64,000 bases of DNA from Pelecanus crispus (GCF_030463565.1 NC_134643.1:7362657-7426656), one strand, 5' to 3'. Shown: positions 1 to 13,060, counted from the first letter of the stretch. Numbers and translations are program-made. The notes: generated by a model not told the origin, from the letters alone.

Positions 1-3000
1 TGATGAATCAGTTGAATCCACTGTTCTCCTGGTATTTTGCTAATTGAAGTGTAACTGTTTGACATGGGTAGTACTATTTGGTTTTCTAGCAGTTTTCAGA
101 AGAAATTTTTTTTTTTTTTTTAACCACTGCAGATGTCTTAGGATTTCCCCTGCTGTTCTGTTTCTGTCAAAACTGTGCTGGTCTTAGGATTCTAGGTCTG
201 GATGTGATGTTAAGAATTTCTTCAGATGAATGTGAAAAATTGTTGGCTTCTGATACTAAGTCACTGTTTTGAACAGGTAGCAAGGCGATCTTTTCTATGA
301 AACAGATTCTTTTATTTTCTTTTTTTTTCCCCTTGTTTCTTTTTTCCTCTTTTACACCAAAGACCGTCATAACAGACTCTTTCCTGTTTGGTGCAACCAG
401 GAAATGTTTGGCTGTGCAGGGATCTAAAATATTAATGCCAGCTGAGCATACTCGGCTATTTCAGCTGTTTGCATCCCAAATTTCTTCTGTCCAAGCAGTC
501 TTTTTAACCTTCAACTAAGGCACAATTTTTAAGTTTCAAATTTAGGCTGTCTTTTGACAGTAGCTTTAAAGTCAGTAGTGGTAGGTGTATGTGAGACTTA
601 GTTTTGAGAGGTGTGTTTGTGTATTAAGAGTAGGGAGTTGGTGGAAAGTATGAGGGGAATAACTTGAGTAGCTGAAAAGACTCTGCTTTGACTGTTAAAA
701 ACCCAGATTCTTCAAGGCAAAAGGAGGCCTGGAAAACCAGCCCAGAAAGAGTATGAGCTGTTCCATCACTTGGAATAGGTGGAAAATGAACTAATTACAA
801 ATAGACTTGGTAACCTTAGTTAAACCGGGCACCAGCTGACTACAACAAAATTCCTCCCATCTTTCTGAAAGCTTTCCTATAATACAAGTGGACATTTTAT
901 AATACACCACTGTTCTCAGACCAGTGGTGAAGAAAGTCACTGCTTGCTTTATATCTCTGAGCTCCTTTGGTTTGACCAACTTGAGTAGGTTTATTTTCGC
1001 TGTGCTTGTGTGTCTAAAATGGGATTATTTCCTTGTCTCTCAAACTGAAGCATGCCTTGCCTGAGGGAGTTTTTAGCCAGGCTGGATTCCTTGCATCTCA
1101 GTACGGTGGCCTGCCATAATGCTGCCTATTCTCTAGAGCTGCTGTCTTTTTTTTTTCTTCCTGCCCCCGCCCCGCCCCAGGAAATGTGACATTGGTCGTT
1201 TCCTTCAGGAAAACTGCATGAGGAAAGAGATCAAAGTGCTAACTGAGATGAGGTTGGTCTTTCAAATCTAGGTATGCCATTTACTACACATGTATTTGCA
1301 AAGAGATGCTTAGTCATTTCAGAGCCTTCACCTAAAGGGAAACTGCTCATTTCGGCAAGATCCATAAGGGATGGTATGTCAGGCAGAGCTCTGCTGACCA
1401 GTCCTCCCGCAAATCTTACCCGGCACAGAGAAGCTGTCTTGCAGCACACAAACGGATGGAAGGGCGGGCTTCTGAAGGTCTTTTGCTTCAGTTCACATGC
1501 TGTTTTGCTCAGCTCTTGATCAAATGAGTTAAGCTCATGTGGGAGCAGTTGTTCTTTTAAATGAACAAAGTGTGGTGCAGTAATTTCTGTACTGTACTGC
1601 ACTCTGGATCTGCTGCCACCATGAACTTCTTAAACACCCACCCCCCCCCTTTTTTTTTCCTTTGCCTGCGGAAGTCTGGCTCTTGCAATGAGCTCACCCA
1701 CAACAAAAGCTTCTTGGAGTCCTGCTCAGCTCCAGCTAGGACCTACCTAACAACGGCTCCTTTCCTGCTATTCTCTTGCCTACTAGACATAGCAGCCCTA
1801 TGAGTATTTGGGTGGGGAAGGAAGGAGATTGCAACATCCATTAAGAAAAAAAAAAATGAAGGCTTGTCTGTCTCTCACTTTTCAAGTGCAGCTGTAAAAC
1901 TTTCCTTGGCCTTTGAAAACTGAGCTCTGCCATGTGCTGGGTGCGAGCTGTGGAATACGTCAGCCTTTGAAGTTGGTGCTTTAAATAGGGAATTGCAAAT
2001 GGCATCCAAATTTAAGCTTTTGTAGCAGTTTTGCTGCAAGCTGGAATAAGTTACTTATTCTGACAGTGCCCTGTGGATGGTAAGACTAAGTTACAGGTAC
2101 CCGCACCTCTGCACATGTCTCGCAGCCATCAAATCATGTTCACCCTGATGACAATAAATCTGAATATCTAGAAATGTAGATGTAGAATGAACCTCTTGTT
2201 GAAACCAACTTTGTATTTCCCTGCAAGACTTCAGTCTTCTGTTTTAACAGAAAGCTGTGCCATCTGTGACTGAAGACTGCTGCGTTCACATGATTGCAGC
2301 CACAGATAAGCAAACCCATCCCAAAGTGTCTGAACTAAGAATGTGTGTCTGTCTTCTGTATTTCATTCATTTATTTACAGGGAAAAAATGTTCTGCTGGC
2401 CACACAGGAGAAGGCAACCAAGAGCTCTAAAGCATTTGTTTTTTCGTTTGTAGTGGTTTGACTGCTTAGAGACTAACTGCTGCTTGGTACAATGCAGCAC
2501 TTCACAGTTCTTAATCTATAGGCATTACTTTCCTGCAAAGGTACATTGTTCTTATTTTTAATGCCCGGATGGGGATAAAAGCTTTGTTTGTGCAAGGAGT
2601 TGAGTTAACAGGTAGAGCTGCATGCAGTTTTTTCTATTCTAGCTTAATGTAAGATGATCTGAACAGGCACGGTGAGTTTGAAGCAAGTTGTGCTGCCCTA
2701 GCAAGAGCATGTCTACCTATTGGATATTTCCACTGTATACCTTTTTGTATTTGCCTGAATTCCCCCAATTCTCCATTGAGAAGTAGCCTTGTTACGTGCA
2801 TGCACAACCAGGTGTCCTTTGAGAAGCGAAAAGTAGAGATGAGAAAGGAGACTGTCTTGTATTGCTTTGCTGGTGCCTTCTTGTTAAGTAACTGATGGCA
2901 AAGTTTCCAGTATATGCCTAGTGGGAGAGAAATTCAATCCAGAAGAGGGAAAACCTCACTTACTCTTCAACAATACTTAGTTACATTCCAGAACTTACAC

Positions 3001-4046
3001 AGCTCTCTTGGGAAATGCCTTTCCTGTATCCATTGTCTTAATGTAGTGTCCTTAATCATTCTTCGTCATCTCCAAGCTTCTGGAAAAGTGAGTGTTTCCC
3101 AGGGTGTAGGTGGAGGGAAAAGAGTTTGCACATTGCTGCTTAGCTTCTCATAGCGATATTGTGTTAATCAAGTTAATCAAGAGCAGTGACTCATAGAAAA
3201 TGAAGACTGGATAATCCAAGTGATTGTTTGTCACTTCTGTGGTCTACAGGATTGTTTCCTGCTGGAGAAAATAGCCCAAGGTACTTTACATCTAGGGAAC
3301 ACATCTTCATATTTATTCTAAATTTTTCCTTTCTGTAACTCAAAGGTAAAATCTTCAGAAACCCTCTCCCTCCTTACTGTCACTTCTTTGTAATCTACCA
3401 CGTAACTCTGGATAACTCGGAGATTGCAGTGGTAGAGCCAGATTTCAGCTCCAGCTCTGCCTTGAGAAGCCAAGTCCCACTTTGGTCTAGAGCAAAAAGG
3501 GAATCAACCCATTTGTTGGACCGTCCTGAATGCACCCTTTCCCTCCCATGCTGCTCCCAAGCCTTCTCCCTGATCCTGACACAGCAACTGAAACAGCTTA
3601 CTCCAGTTTGGAGCCTGAAGAAGCTATCTTAACCCTTGTAAAGGCACAGGGGTGTGTGTCGGGGGGTGGCTGTTGGGTTTTTTTTTTTTCAGTCTACTCT
3701 TATGATCTTTTAGCAATTTGTTCTGTTCAACTCAAATGGACACTTGTCTGCTGAGCTGAAGTTAGGTACTTTAAAGGATGAAATACCAGTTGCTGTTCTT
3801 CAGTCAAAACTAATGCACTGTTAACTCCTGGGTCTTTTTTTGGTTTGTTTTTAGTTTGGTTTCCTTTTTTTCCTCTTGTCTTGTAGTGGCTGAAGGCCTC
3901 TGGGAAGGGATGAAACAGCAAGCAGGAGATGCTTCTGATGTGACTGCTGCTTTGAAAAGGAGTGCTGTGTTTGCTATCAGTGTACTTACCTGTACTCACC
4001 CATATGATGTTAATCTTTCTGGCTTTTTTCCTTTTTTTCTCCATAG
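1..4046 (+). other. PROSER2: Intron of PROSER2 (no exon recognised)
   Basis: This stretch lies upstream of the first recognisable PROSER2 coding exon and should be intron, with the short N-terminal exon(s) beyond the left edge. It ends in a T-rich tract followed by CATAG at 4042-4046, a good acceptor. It contains T-runs (about 107-121, 1147-1156) and a C-run followed by a T-run (about 1641-1660). Open frames of up to 123 codons are present, but none resembles a known protein or has paired splice sites. Confidence 0.6.
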
Positions 4047-4299
4047 GATGATGAGAGTCTGAAGTACTTAACTCACGAAGAGCAGGATGTTCTCATGTTC
4101 TTTGAGGAAACCATAGATGCCTTAGAAGATGACTTGGAGGAGCCGGTCCTACGTGACAGTGGCATCCACTGTCAGTCTCCAAGGTCAACGGAAGAAAATG
4201 TGTCCAGTCATTCAGAGACTGAAGATATCATTGACTTCGTACAGTCTACACCTGAGAGTAGCGACCACGAAGGCCCTCCTAGCAGAGATGCAGAATCAG
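4047..4299 (+). CDS. PROSER2: PROSER2 internal coding exon
   Basis: The exon encodes 84 codons plus one base, beginning Asp-Asp-Glu-Ser-Leu. It continues through the conserved acidic block with YLTHEEQDVLMFFEETIDAL and then an acidic/serine-rich tail ending in a split codon. This block is the conserved N-terminal signature of the proline- and serine-rich protein 2 family, related to SARG/C1orf116. The acceptor is CATAG at 4042-4046 after a T-rich tract. The donor is GTAGTA at 4300, giving phase 1, which fits the next exon exactly (G|TG = Val). PROSER2 has no well-defined molecular function. Location next to UPF2 in convergent orientation matches human 10p14 and separates it from its paralogue SARG. 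Confidence 0.9.
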
Positions 4300-5206
4300 G
4301 TAGTATTTCTTGAAAGTGTGGGTTTTCCCTTTGACCTAGCCCTGTGACGTACTCCAGTTCTCAATAAAAACAGCTAAAGAAATTCTGTACCTTCCTTACT
4401 ACATGAAGATGAATCTGTTACACATCAGGAGCTCTAAGGACCGTGATTTTTTAATTTGACTTGGGATTTCTGAAATTCTTGCTGCTACTGTAACTTTTTT
4501 CCCCCCCTTTCTCATGAAAGTCATGCATATGATTAAGCTGTTGGACTGCTATCTCAGTTCCCTACCCGGTGACTGAGCTGTAACAGAACTGAGTATTATG
4601 CAGTGTCATTGCAGCAAGGCAGACTAGTGCTCATCAATGTGTTCACGCTCTGTTTCTCTCTAAGACCTCTTCAAACTTTCTCCAAGAGTTTTAAGATAGC
4701 AGATTGTTTGTAGTGTTACTTTGTGTGGGACTGAAAGGCACATGATCCTATCAATAAGTTTGTGACAAGATAGCGTATGGCATGTTGTTTTCTTCACCCT
4801 TGCAGAGTTTGCTCTCTTCACTTTTGGAGAATGGATTTATTAGCTAGTACATACAGTGGGATGTAATGTGTTTTCTCCTGGCTGTTATAATAAATAAGAA
4901 TTGCAAAATTCATAGAAAAAGCAGCCATTGAAACACAGTAAAGCTAACATGCAGATTGTGAATGGATGGCAGAAAGAGGGCTTCTAGTGAACGCATTGTA
5001 AATATGGTGATTTGAACTATAGTGTCGCCTACAAGATGCCATTGCTAGGAGTTCAGTTACAGTTTCTTTTGGCAATGTGGGCTGAGTTTGAGTTAGAAAG
5101 TTTGGGGGAGGCAAGTACTGATGCTTGCTAATCCTAGGTGAAAGAAAGCCTTGTATTCTGCTCTGTGTGAAGACTTAATGACTTTATTCCTGCTTTCTCT
5201 TTTAAG
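4300..5206 (+). other. PROSER2: PROSER2 penultimate intron
   Basis: A 907-base GT-AG intron with donor GTAGTA and acceptor TCTTTTAAG. Reading through the donor adds only a few codons before a TGA at 4311-4313. An AATAAA lies at 4363-4368, about 50 bases beyond that stop (see findings). Nothing else coding is seen. Confidence 0.85.
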
Positions 5207-6192
5207 TGTTGGATGCTACCACTGAGAGCCCTAAGCCAGCTGTACCTGCTGACCTTCCCCCACATCCCCCTGTACCACCACCATCGATGTCTGAGACGCT
5301 TCCTCCTCCTCCTCCGCCCCCTCCTCCAGTGCAGCATCCAAAATTGCTTCGCTCTGTCCCCACTCCGCTCATCATGGCCCAGAAGATGTCTGAGCAGCAG
5401 ATGGAGAGCAGGGTGCGCTTCCCCACTGCCCTCAAGGAAGGGAATTCAGACAGGAAGAAAACCCCAGTAGCCAACGGTGATTATTTTGCAGCTCCGAAGC
5501 ACCCTCCTGCACCTGCACCCAAACTGCACCGGTTCCCGAGCAACATCAACATAACAAATGTCAGTGGCAAAGAATTCAATGAGACTATTTCAAAAGCAGC
5601 AGTTAACGTCCAGGAGCGGAGAGCTCAGGTGCTGGCCAACATAAATGGAGGAGCTTTTCTGGCAGCTGAACTGGAGGAGAAGCTGCAGAAAAACGATTTC
5701 TTGTCACGTAACAGAAGTTCTTCCTTAAGGGATCTCTCCTCTGAGCAAACACGATACGAGGCCCTGACAAAACTTGGCCTAGTTAAGGGAAAGCCAGCTC
5801 AGGACCAAGTGGACCATGCCTCCAGTACTCAGCAGCCTGATGCACAGCCCAAAAAGGCAGACACTGTTCCCAATGGATATCAAAACACCCACGATATTTT
5901 AAAAAGCAAGCCCAGCCCTTTCCTTCCTATGGGCAAAACTGTAACAATCAAGCCAGAGGTAGCTCTTGCTGCTAACAAGGTCAGCAGCGCACAGCAGAAT
6001 GCAGCAAAAAGCGTTAATGATTATAAACAACCTAGTCTAAACCCGGATATGAGGAGGAGATCGGGTTCACTGCCTAGACCTTCAGGATTTCGATCCCAAG
6101 GGATAACGGTAAAGTTTTCTGGCCGTGGCTCAACAGAAGAAGCTAGGAGAGAGGCACTTCGGAAACTGGGACTACTGAAAGAGACTGCATAA
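5207..6192 (+). CDS. PROSER2: PROSER2 terminal coding exon
   Basis: With the G carried from the previous exon, this exon encodes 328 residues and then TAA at 6190-6192. In order it has a Pro-rich segment with an eight-proline run encoded by CCT/CCG repeats (about 5302-5328), the conserved block LLRSVPTPLIMAQK (about 5344-5385), RFPSNI, then ISKAAVNVQERRAQVLANIN. It also has an acidic/basic linker, a first EALTKLGLVK motif (5758-5787) and a basic Ser-rich tail. The protein ends with SGRGSTEEARREALRKLGLL near the C terminus. These blocks match the PROSER2 C-terminal half. The two exons give 412 residues against about 435 in human, so only a short N terminus is missing. The protein is probably largely disordered. 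Its function is not established. Confidence 0.92.
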
Positions 6193-7725
6193 TTTGGATG
6201 GGAATCTTTTGGCAACAGGGGGAAGTCATGGCATGGCTTTGTGCTAGAATAGTCCCAACAGGATTGGGATCAAACAGATTGGAAGAAGAAAGGGGAAGTT
6301 CTCTGCTTCAGGCAAGCTAAGGAGGTACTAGGTACTGTGGAATGACTGCTCATGTTTATCCCGGAAGGACTGGCACCATGTATGGTCATGTACAGCAGTG
6401 GGTTTCAGCTCTCCTTCCTACAGAGATACTCATCCGTTGCTCTTTGACAAGAGGAATTTTATTTAAGTAATGCTGGACTGTAGCAGACAGCATCTTGTTA
6501 GTGAAGTGTACAGTGCAGTATTGTTGTACATAGCAAACTGAATGGCAAATCATCCTTTTGCTCTTTCTGAAGCCAAAATCAGAGAGCTCCGTTTGCCTTG
6601 CCCACATGTTTAAGTCTCTCTGTGGGAGCTCAAGATAATGTCAAAACTGAAATTTCTGACCAGCGTGACACGCTTCCATGACTTTTTGTTGTCTGTGTTA
6701 TCTAGCTTGGCTTTGTTCCCCACCAGTGGTGGAGTCTTCTGCTCCCTTGCTCTGTGCTCACTTGACTCAAGGCTGTACAGAGGGGTGGCTTCTGTTTTGA
6801 CCTTCTCCTCGACAGAGCGGCCTAAGCTTTGAGTGGGTGACTGCATCACTCTGCTGCTTCACTCGACGTCTTGCCTTTCTTCCCAGCCACCTGCTTCTTG
6901 GTCACGCTTTAGCAACCTGCGTGTCCAGTGAAAGGCACCAGACAAGCCTCAAGGATATGCACCATGCGCCGGTTTTCGCACTGACAGCCAAAGAGTCTCC
7001 TGACAATCTGTGACCCCAACTGTTCTGTACCAGTGACGATCTTATAGCAGAGAAGCCATAGAACAAGTTAACATCGTACCAAATGCGAGAACCTTATGTC
7101 AAAAGTCGTATCTCTTACGTTAGGGTTCCCATGAAGAAACTGTTACTTTTTGAACAATAGCTGTATTACACTGAATAGTTGTAAGTTCTGTTACTTCTAA
7201 AAACTGTCATTTGATCTTCCTGTAGTTTGACAGCCCTAATAATCCTCTGTTCACAGCCTTATTTGATTATGCCCTGCCAATGCATTACAGAAGTTACAGC
7301 CAAAATTCTTGCAGGCTAAGTGGAATTACAGGAGAGAGCTGTATGTAAGAGCATGTTGCTCCCGAATGGTCCAAATTGGCATATTTTGCCTTTGTTCAAT
7401 AGACATGCTTTTAAAGATGGTCCCAAAATATATTTGTGTGTTGGTATAAATTTTTTTTAATATGGCAAAGCTGTTTTTCCACACTAAAACTCCCTTCCCT
7501 TTTTGTGCACTTGAAAACATCCAGAATAGCCATTTTAAAATCAAATGCCAAACTCCAGACCCTCTAAATATCTCATTGTTATTCCTGCATGTTTAAGAGT
7601 TCTCTGTGTGTTGATTTTTTTTCTAAAGGGAAAAACTCACTTATTCTCTGCACTTTCTAAAGCTTCAAGCAACCCCCTCTTTTTCCTAAGAAGCTGAGTA
7701 ATAAACCTTGGAGAAGAGGAGGGGA
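6193..7725 (+). other. PROSER2: Probable PROSER2 3' UTR (end uncertain)
   Basis: Non-coding sequence follows the PROSER2 stop. The first clean AATAAA on the + strand is at 7700-7705, so the UTR could end near 7720. Further candidates are an ATTAAA near 8073 and an A-rich AATAAA near 8505. The choice cannot be made from sequence alone. Confidence 0.4.
7700..7705 (+). terminator. PROSER2: Candidate PROSER2 polyadenylation signal AATAAA
   Basis: This is the first canonical hexamer downstream of the PROSER2 stop codon on the coding strand. There is no independent evidence of cleavage. Later hexamers could be used instead. Confidence 0.35.
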
Positions 7726-10700
7726 GCAGCTATAATAGAAACTGACACACCCTTCAGGGAGGAGGTCTGACATAACTGTGACAAACAAGTTTGTAGTTCT
7801 TGTGATAAGGTATTTCAAACTTGCTGAGCTGTACTTGTAAATGAAGCTGTCATGAAGGAAAAATCTTTGCGTTATTATTCTCAACCTGCCTCATAAGTTA
7901 AAGTTTTTTGTTGTCTTTTTTTTGTTAAATTATCTGCTTGCTGCTTAAATTTTTAATTGTGTTGTTATGGTATCTGGCTGGTTCTGTTATGTAGTTATTC
8001 TTTTCAGCCTTTTCACTGGGTAAGTGATCATGTTCCTCATTGTGACAGGCATACTATACATAAGCAATCGGTAATTAAAATATGTGGCCATTCCTCCATC
8101 TGGCAAAGCACTTACGCATGCATAATCAAATATGAGAAGTGCTGCTGAAACAAAAAAGGCTGCTTGTATGCTGCGAGTAAAGCACATACTTATTTTGCTG
8201 GGCTCTTGAGTCTAAAGTCCTAAATCAGAAAGACAAGGAAGCACATAAAACACATCCAAGCACCTGCTTCAGTGCAGGCTGGAGTGGAGTCCTACATGTG
8301 GATGATGCAGTGTAATTTATTAACATAACCTGCTAAGTAAATTTAAATGTTTCATGACCTTTATGCTTTTAAATCCTGTTAAAGCAAATTCTTTGTTATA
8401 AATGTGAAGTGTGTACAAAGCAATCTTCACATCTAATAATTTCTTGCCAGCTCTTCTTGGAGTTGTTTACAGCTGAGAGTCCATGCTAAGCAAACAGGGG
8501 AAAAAAATAAAAAGCCCTGACACTAATTCTTTCACTGAGATTCAGTCCTGTTCAATAACTCTGTAACATAACCCTACTTAAAAAAAAAAAAAATTAGATG
8601 TTTAATATCTAAAGTGTAAAGTTGCAGTATGCTGAATGAGCTGGATCATGTTCTTTCATCCTTTGTGCAGGGCTGTGTCCTCAACCCACGGGAAGTGAGA
8701 GTTAGATCTTCCTTAGATAAACCAATTTCTGCCCAGTGAGGACTTGGAACGAGGTATTCATTGTGGCCCTTCATTATAGCAAATATCCTACTGGTAAATT
8801 CTTTGTGCCTAAACCTGTAGTGAGTAAAGCCATGTACTAAATGAAGTTAAGAGTCTAGCTGCTATTAACCTGTATATAAATTTAGCTCTATTTTGTGTAT
8901 CTTGTTTTGTGTGTATATGTTGCTGTGATTTTATTTTTTTCCCCCTTGTGTTAGAGGTAACTGTCTTGCACAAATCTGATAAATCATCTATTAAACTGGG
9001 ATAAAACCAATGAAACAATGGCTGACGGGAGGTGAAATTTTGTTGTCACCCAGTAGCATACATCCTTCTTGGAGAAGGGAAGTGACTTTTTTTAATGGCT
9101 AATATCAATTTAATAACTTCTTTTTCTGCAACTGTGGGTGTGTGTGTGAGCCAGAGCTTAATCCTGTCATACCATGAGTGAAGGAGGAAAAAAAAAAAAA
9201 ACCAACCCATGGTAATTTTATCTTTCTTCTGTCAAGAGATGTGTATTCTCACTGCTGGGCTTCAGTAACTGTGACCAGGGTCCTTGCAGGAATGAAGTTC
9301 ATCCTGAACAGCATTTGAAGTAGGCAAAACCCCCTGTCTCCCAATGTTTTGCAATATTAAAGTGACTTTTGCATCAGCAATATTGTATATGTGAAAGAAT
9401 AGTAACTCATCTTTGTGCTTCCATGGCTGCCTTCCACGGGTGTCACCGTGAGTGAGTGTGATCCCGCTGAGGGTAGAAGTCTTGTTGCACAGGACAGTTT
9501 TCCCTTTAAAGAATATTCCTACCCATCCCTCCTGAGCATGTACATGTGTTTGCTGCCTTCCTGTCTTTTGTGTGGATACTTGCACATCAAGACTGCAAAG
9601 ACACTCCCAACCAAGAGTTAGTGCCGACGCTGGCACGCATTACTGGAGTTACTGGTCCCGAGTAGAGAGGTGAAGGGTTCCTACTAAAATGCTACATAGC
9701 TGAGGTGGTGGCTAAACCATCTTGTGCTGAGACTTGTCCCACTTCAAGTAGGGAATGGTTTAGAGCCAAAACTAACAAACTTTGACTTAATAACAATGAT
9801 GACAAAATCCTCAGAAGAACAGATGTTTGGGAATGAGTGGCTGCTTTTTACTCAGCCTCCCTAGGGTGAGGACTGCATTCAGTGGCTTCAGCCCCTAGTT
9901 CTTCATGCAGGCTGCCCTGAGCAGGAGACTGGAGGGTGGCACTACCCCTCCAGCTTGTACCTGGGAGGAACCCTGGAAACAAATCTATTGTTTTGAAGAT
10001 GGATTTTTAAAATTTTTTTTTTATATATATACACATACAGGTGGTGTTGAGCTTTTGTCCAAATGACATGTATCATAGAAGATAGAATGGAATCACTCTC
10101 GAAAAACTACTTCCATTTGCATGAGCTACTTTTCTTTTTTTAATCCCCCAGGTAGGATGGTGGTGGTAGCCAAAAAGCATCAGCAGGTCTAGCAGCCTGT
10201 CCCCAAGCTTTCCAGGGCTGCCTCAGGGCCTGGGTATGTGTCTCAGCCAGGACAGGGCAGGTGGCCTCTTGTAACTGTGTCCAGCTCCAGCCTGGAGCCA
10301 GTGTAAGAGAATTTAACTTGGCTCAATCTACAATGAAATTTAAATTAAGTTACAGTGCCTCACCTTTGCTGTAGGGTAAAAGCTCACACAGCTGCCCAGT
10401 TACTCTTGGACTTTCAAGTGGCTGCAGCTTTGGGAATAAGCTTTTGATGTTTTGACTCCTCCTGTGCTTGTTTTCCATACACACACAAAAAAAAATAAAT
10501 TTGGCCTCTCCCTTAAAAATAAACAGCTTCAGAAAGCGTTATCCAAAACTGATCAGAGAAGGCATGAGGCTAAAGGTAGCTGATAGCTTTAGCCCAACGA
10601 CTCGGGCTGGTTTTCTGTACTGCTGGAGGCAACAAACAGAAGGACTGCAATTCGCGGTGCTCCTGAACGAACTCAAACTGGTTGGTAACTGAACCCACCA

Positions 10701-12555
10701 AGGTGGAAAGTGCAGCACGCATTCTGGAGCTGGCCGGTTGGCGCCATCGCTCCTGGCAGAGCCGGAGCCTGGGGTGGCACAGCTCAAAAGCAGCGGTGAG
10801 TGCAGTGCTGCTGGGGGATTGCTCAGGCTGCTCTGGAGACGGCTACAAAGCCAAGCCCTGAGGGTTCATTTTTGCGGTGTGTCCCATACCCCTACAGCAC
10901 CCACAACTCCACCTACCTTGTTCTTGAGGAGGGGGACCCTGTGTGGTTTCATGTCTTTAATAGGTCAGCACTGAAAGATGGCAGGGGTGGGGGGGTGGAT
11001 GTGAAGTGGGTGGAAAAACTTGGAAAGTCTGTTTACCTTAAACACATTTACCTCTAAATGTTACCCTCTAACCTTCCTTTTGCTCTAAGAATCTGACAGG
11101 AAGGTGGCTTGGCATCATCTACTGTTAATACTTTGGAGACATTACGGGCTGACATCCATGCTGGAACAGCCCTGGCCGCAGCTCTGTTGGCAGCAGTCAT
11201 GCAGAGCAGGTTTGGGCGGTCGCTCAGGGCCCGTGGTAAGCGGTTGCACGACTGCAGCGATGACGGCAGAGCTGGGGAGGAAGGGCCTTGGCGCAGGAAG
11301 GCAGGGGGTGACCGCTCAACCCCGCTGGAGAGGAGCACGGCCCCGGCCCGCACGGGGAGGCAGTTCTGCCACCCCCTTGGCTGGTCAGGCAGCATTGCTC
11401 GGCCACGAGCTCATGAGTTATGGTGGATAGATACCTGGTTTGTACAAAATTTTGTCCTATACCTAGTCCCGTTAACTAAGAACAAGCTATACCAGCATAA
11501 GCTCATGTGCTGGCACTAGTAATTGAGTTCAGCAAGGCCATTTTAAAATAACAGATGCGTATGTAGATGCGGATGCTCCCTTAGACGTGGATCTTAGCTG
11601 AGAGGAAACCTTGAATTCATCACTTCCTCCACGCAGCCCTCCGCCTGGACAGGGTCTTGCTGTCAGATAATCCCTGCATCATGTAGCGGCAAAGGCAGAG
11701 GAGGCTTCGTCCTGAGGTTGACTCCCAAACTATAAATACCCTTTCCCCTGAGGTAAGGAGGGTCCTTAGCCTGGATGGAGCCAAACCCTTCCAAGGGACC
11801 ACACCCTTGTCTCGTGTGTTTTGGTTTTGTTTGGTGCCCCCCCCCCCCCGAAATGAGGCTTTCTCTTCCCATGCAAGGTGACCCCTCCCAAATGAGGAAA
11901 TGCCTTCCTTGAAAAGTCCTCGGTGCATCCCTGCCTACATCACCACCGGCTCAGATGTGTTCTCACCTCGGGGGCTCTGCGAGGACAGATTATTTTTGTT
12001 AACAGGGCTAGCCATTACTTCTCAGCCTTTGGCTTTTTCCGCTGGGGCATAATTACCTCCTGCTACTTGCAACTGCCAAAATAAAGAAAACCAGAATAGA
12101 CTTCAGTAACTTTAGGATTAAGCTGAACAGGCACGAGGAACAGTAGAGAAACCAGCTGGCAGGCTTCAAGGAGTAATTCAGCTTCACTTTCTCTTTTGTT
12201 TGCCAGTCTTTGCACCTGCCCCTGAGCTTTAATGAACATTTCACAGAGCCCCAGGAATTGCAAACTAATTCTGAGAGGTTCCCCCAAGCTGCCGAGGCAG
12301 TGTTAGCTGGGACCATTATTTTCTTCTCAGCCGGGTGTCTCTGTGTCACAAAGAAATGCAGCTGTTACGGTGTCCTCACCTGAGGGGAAAATAAAGCCTG
12401 AGTTTTTTGGTTCCCCCCCATCATTTAAAAAAAAAAAAAAAAAGAGGAGTAGTTCCTTTCCCAAATAAAATAACTTGATAATAAAAACTAGTGCATTTGT
12501 TGAAGGCTTGAATTGAAAAGAAAACAAATAAAATCCTTTGCTTAACCACTGAATT
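7726..12555. other. Intergenic sequence, mostly unique
   Basis: No gene or interspersed repeat is recognised with confidence. Simple tracts include A13 near 8581, A15 near 9187, a short TA/CA stretch near 10022-10038 and C13 near 11837. A GC-rich patch lies at about 11220-11380. Several frames are open by chance in GC-rich parts. A minus-strand frame at 12063-12287 has a coiled-coil-like composition and is discussed in the findings. Confidence 0.5.
12425..12442 (+). repeat. Poly(A) tract
   Basis: An uninterrupted run of about 18 A on the + strand, with no recognisable retroelement body attached on either side. Confidence 0.8.
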
Positions 12556-12559
12556 AGGG

Positions 12560-13060
12560 TGCAGCTCCAATTTGCAGAGCCCGTGAGATTGAACAGCCCC
12601 CATGGCCCCGTGGCACGGACTCTGAAGCCGCTGCCCGAGCTCTGCCACAGCCGTTCGCGTCGCTCCCTTCCCTGGCCCTGGCTGCACCCAGCGCGGCGTC
12701 CCCACCGATGCCACGTCCCAGCTTTCCCAGGAAGCGCGCAGCCGCCGCCCAGCGCCACGCGCTCCCCGTCGAAGCCCAGCGCGGAGCCTGGGGCGGGCCC
12801 CGTGCCCTCGAGCCGTGGCGCCTTGAGCCCGGGAGCCCCACGGCGTGGAGCGCAGCTGCGTGGCAGGGCGCGAGCCTCCTCCGTCGCCCCGCAGAGCCGG
12901 CACGGAGCCGCACGGGGCCTCGGAGACCCCAGCGCTCGCTGGGCCCCGCGCGGCTGCGGCAGCACGCCGCTCTTACCGCTGACAGCGGCTTCCCGTGCAA
13001 GTCGCGTCCCTCTCCGATTCAGCCTCGGACAGCTCTGGTACAATGGGCTCACTCGTTTCC
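12560..13060. promoter_or_regulatory. CpG-rich patch (candidate CpG island)
   Basis: About 500 bases with very high G+C and dense CpG dinucleotides, by eye roughly one per ten bases over 12600-13010. The surroundings are AT-rich. Frames on both strands are open for 137-241 codons here, as expected from the composition, and have no recognisable domain. The patch could be a promoter CpG island of an unannotated transcript or simply unmethylated intergenic sequence. Neither known gene starts here, because PROSER2 and UPF2 both end towards this region. Confidence 0.5.

Noticed and set aside
12014-12035. Resemblance to the 5' end of U2 snRNA (ACTTCTCAGCCTTTGGCT)
   Set aside because: Only about 20 bases match, with several mismatches, and the rest of U2 is absent.
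12327-13052. 241-codon minus-strand open frame and overlapping frames on both strands
   Set aside because: All frames are open because of extreme GC/CpG content. The translation is Arg/Gly/Ala/Pro-rich with no domain, and it runs into a poly(A/T)-encoded Phe stretch.
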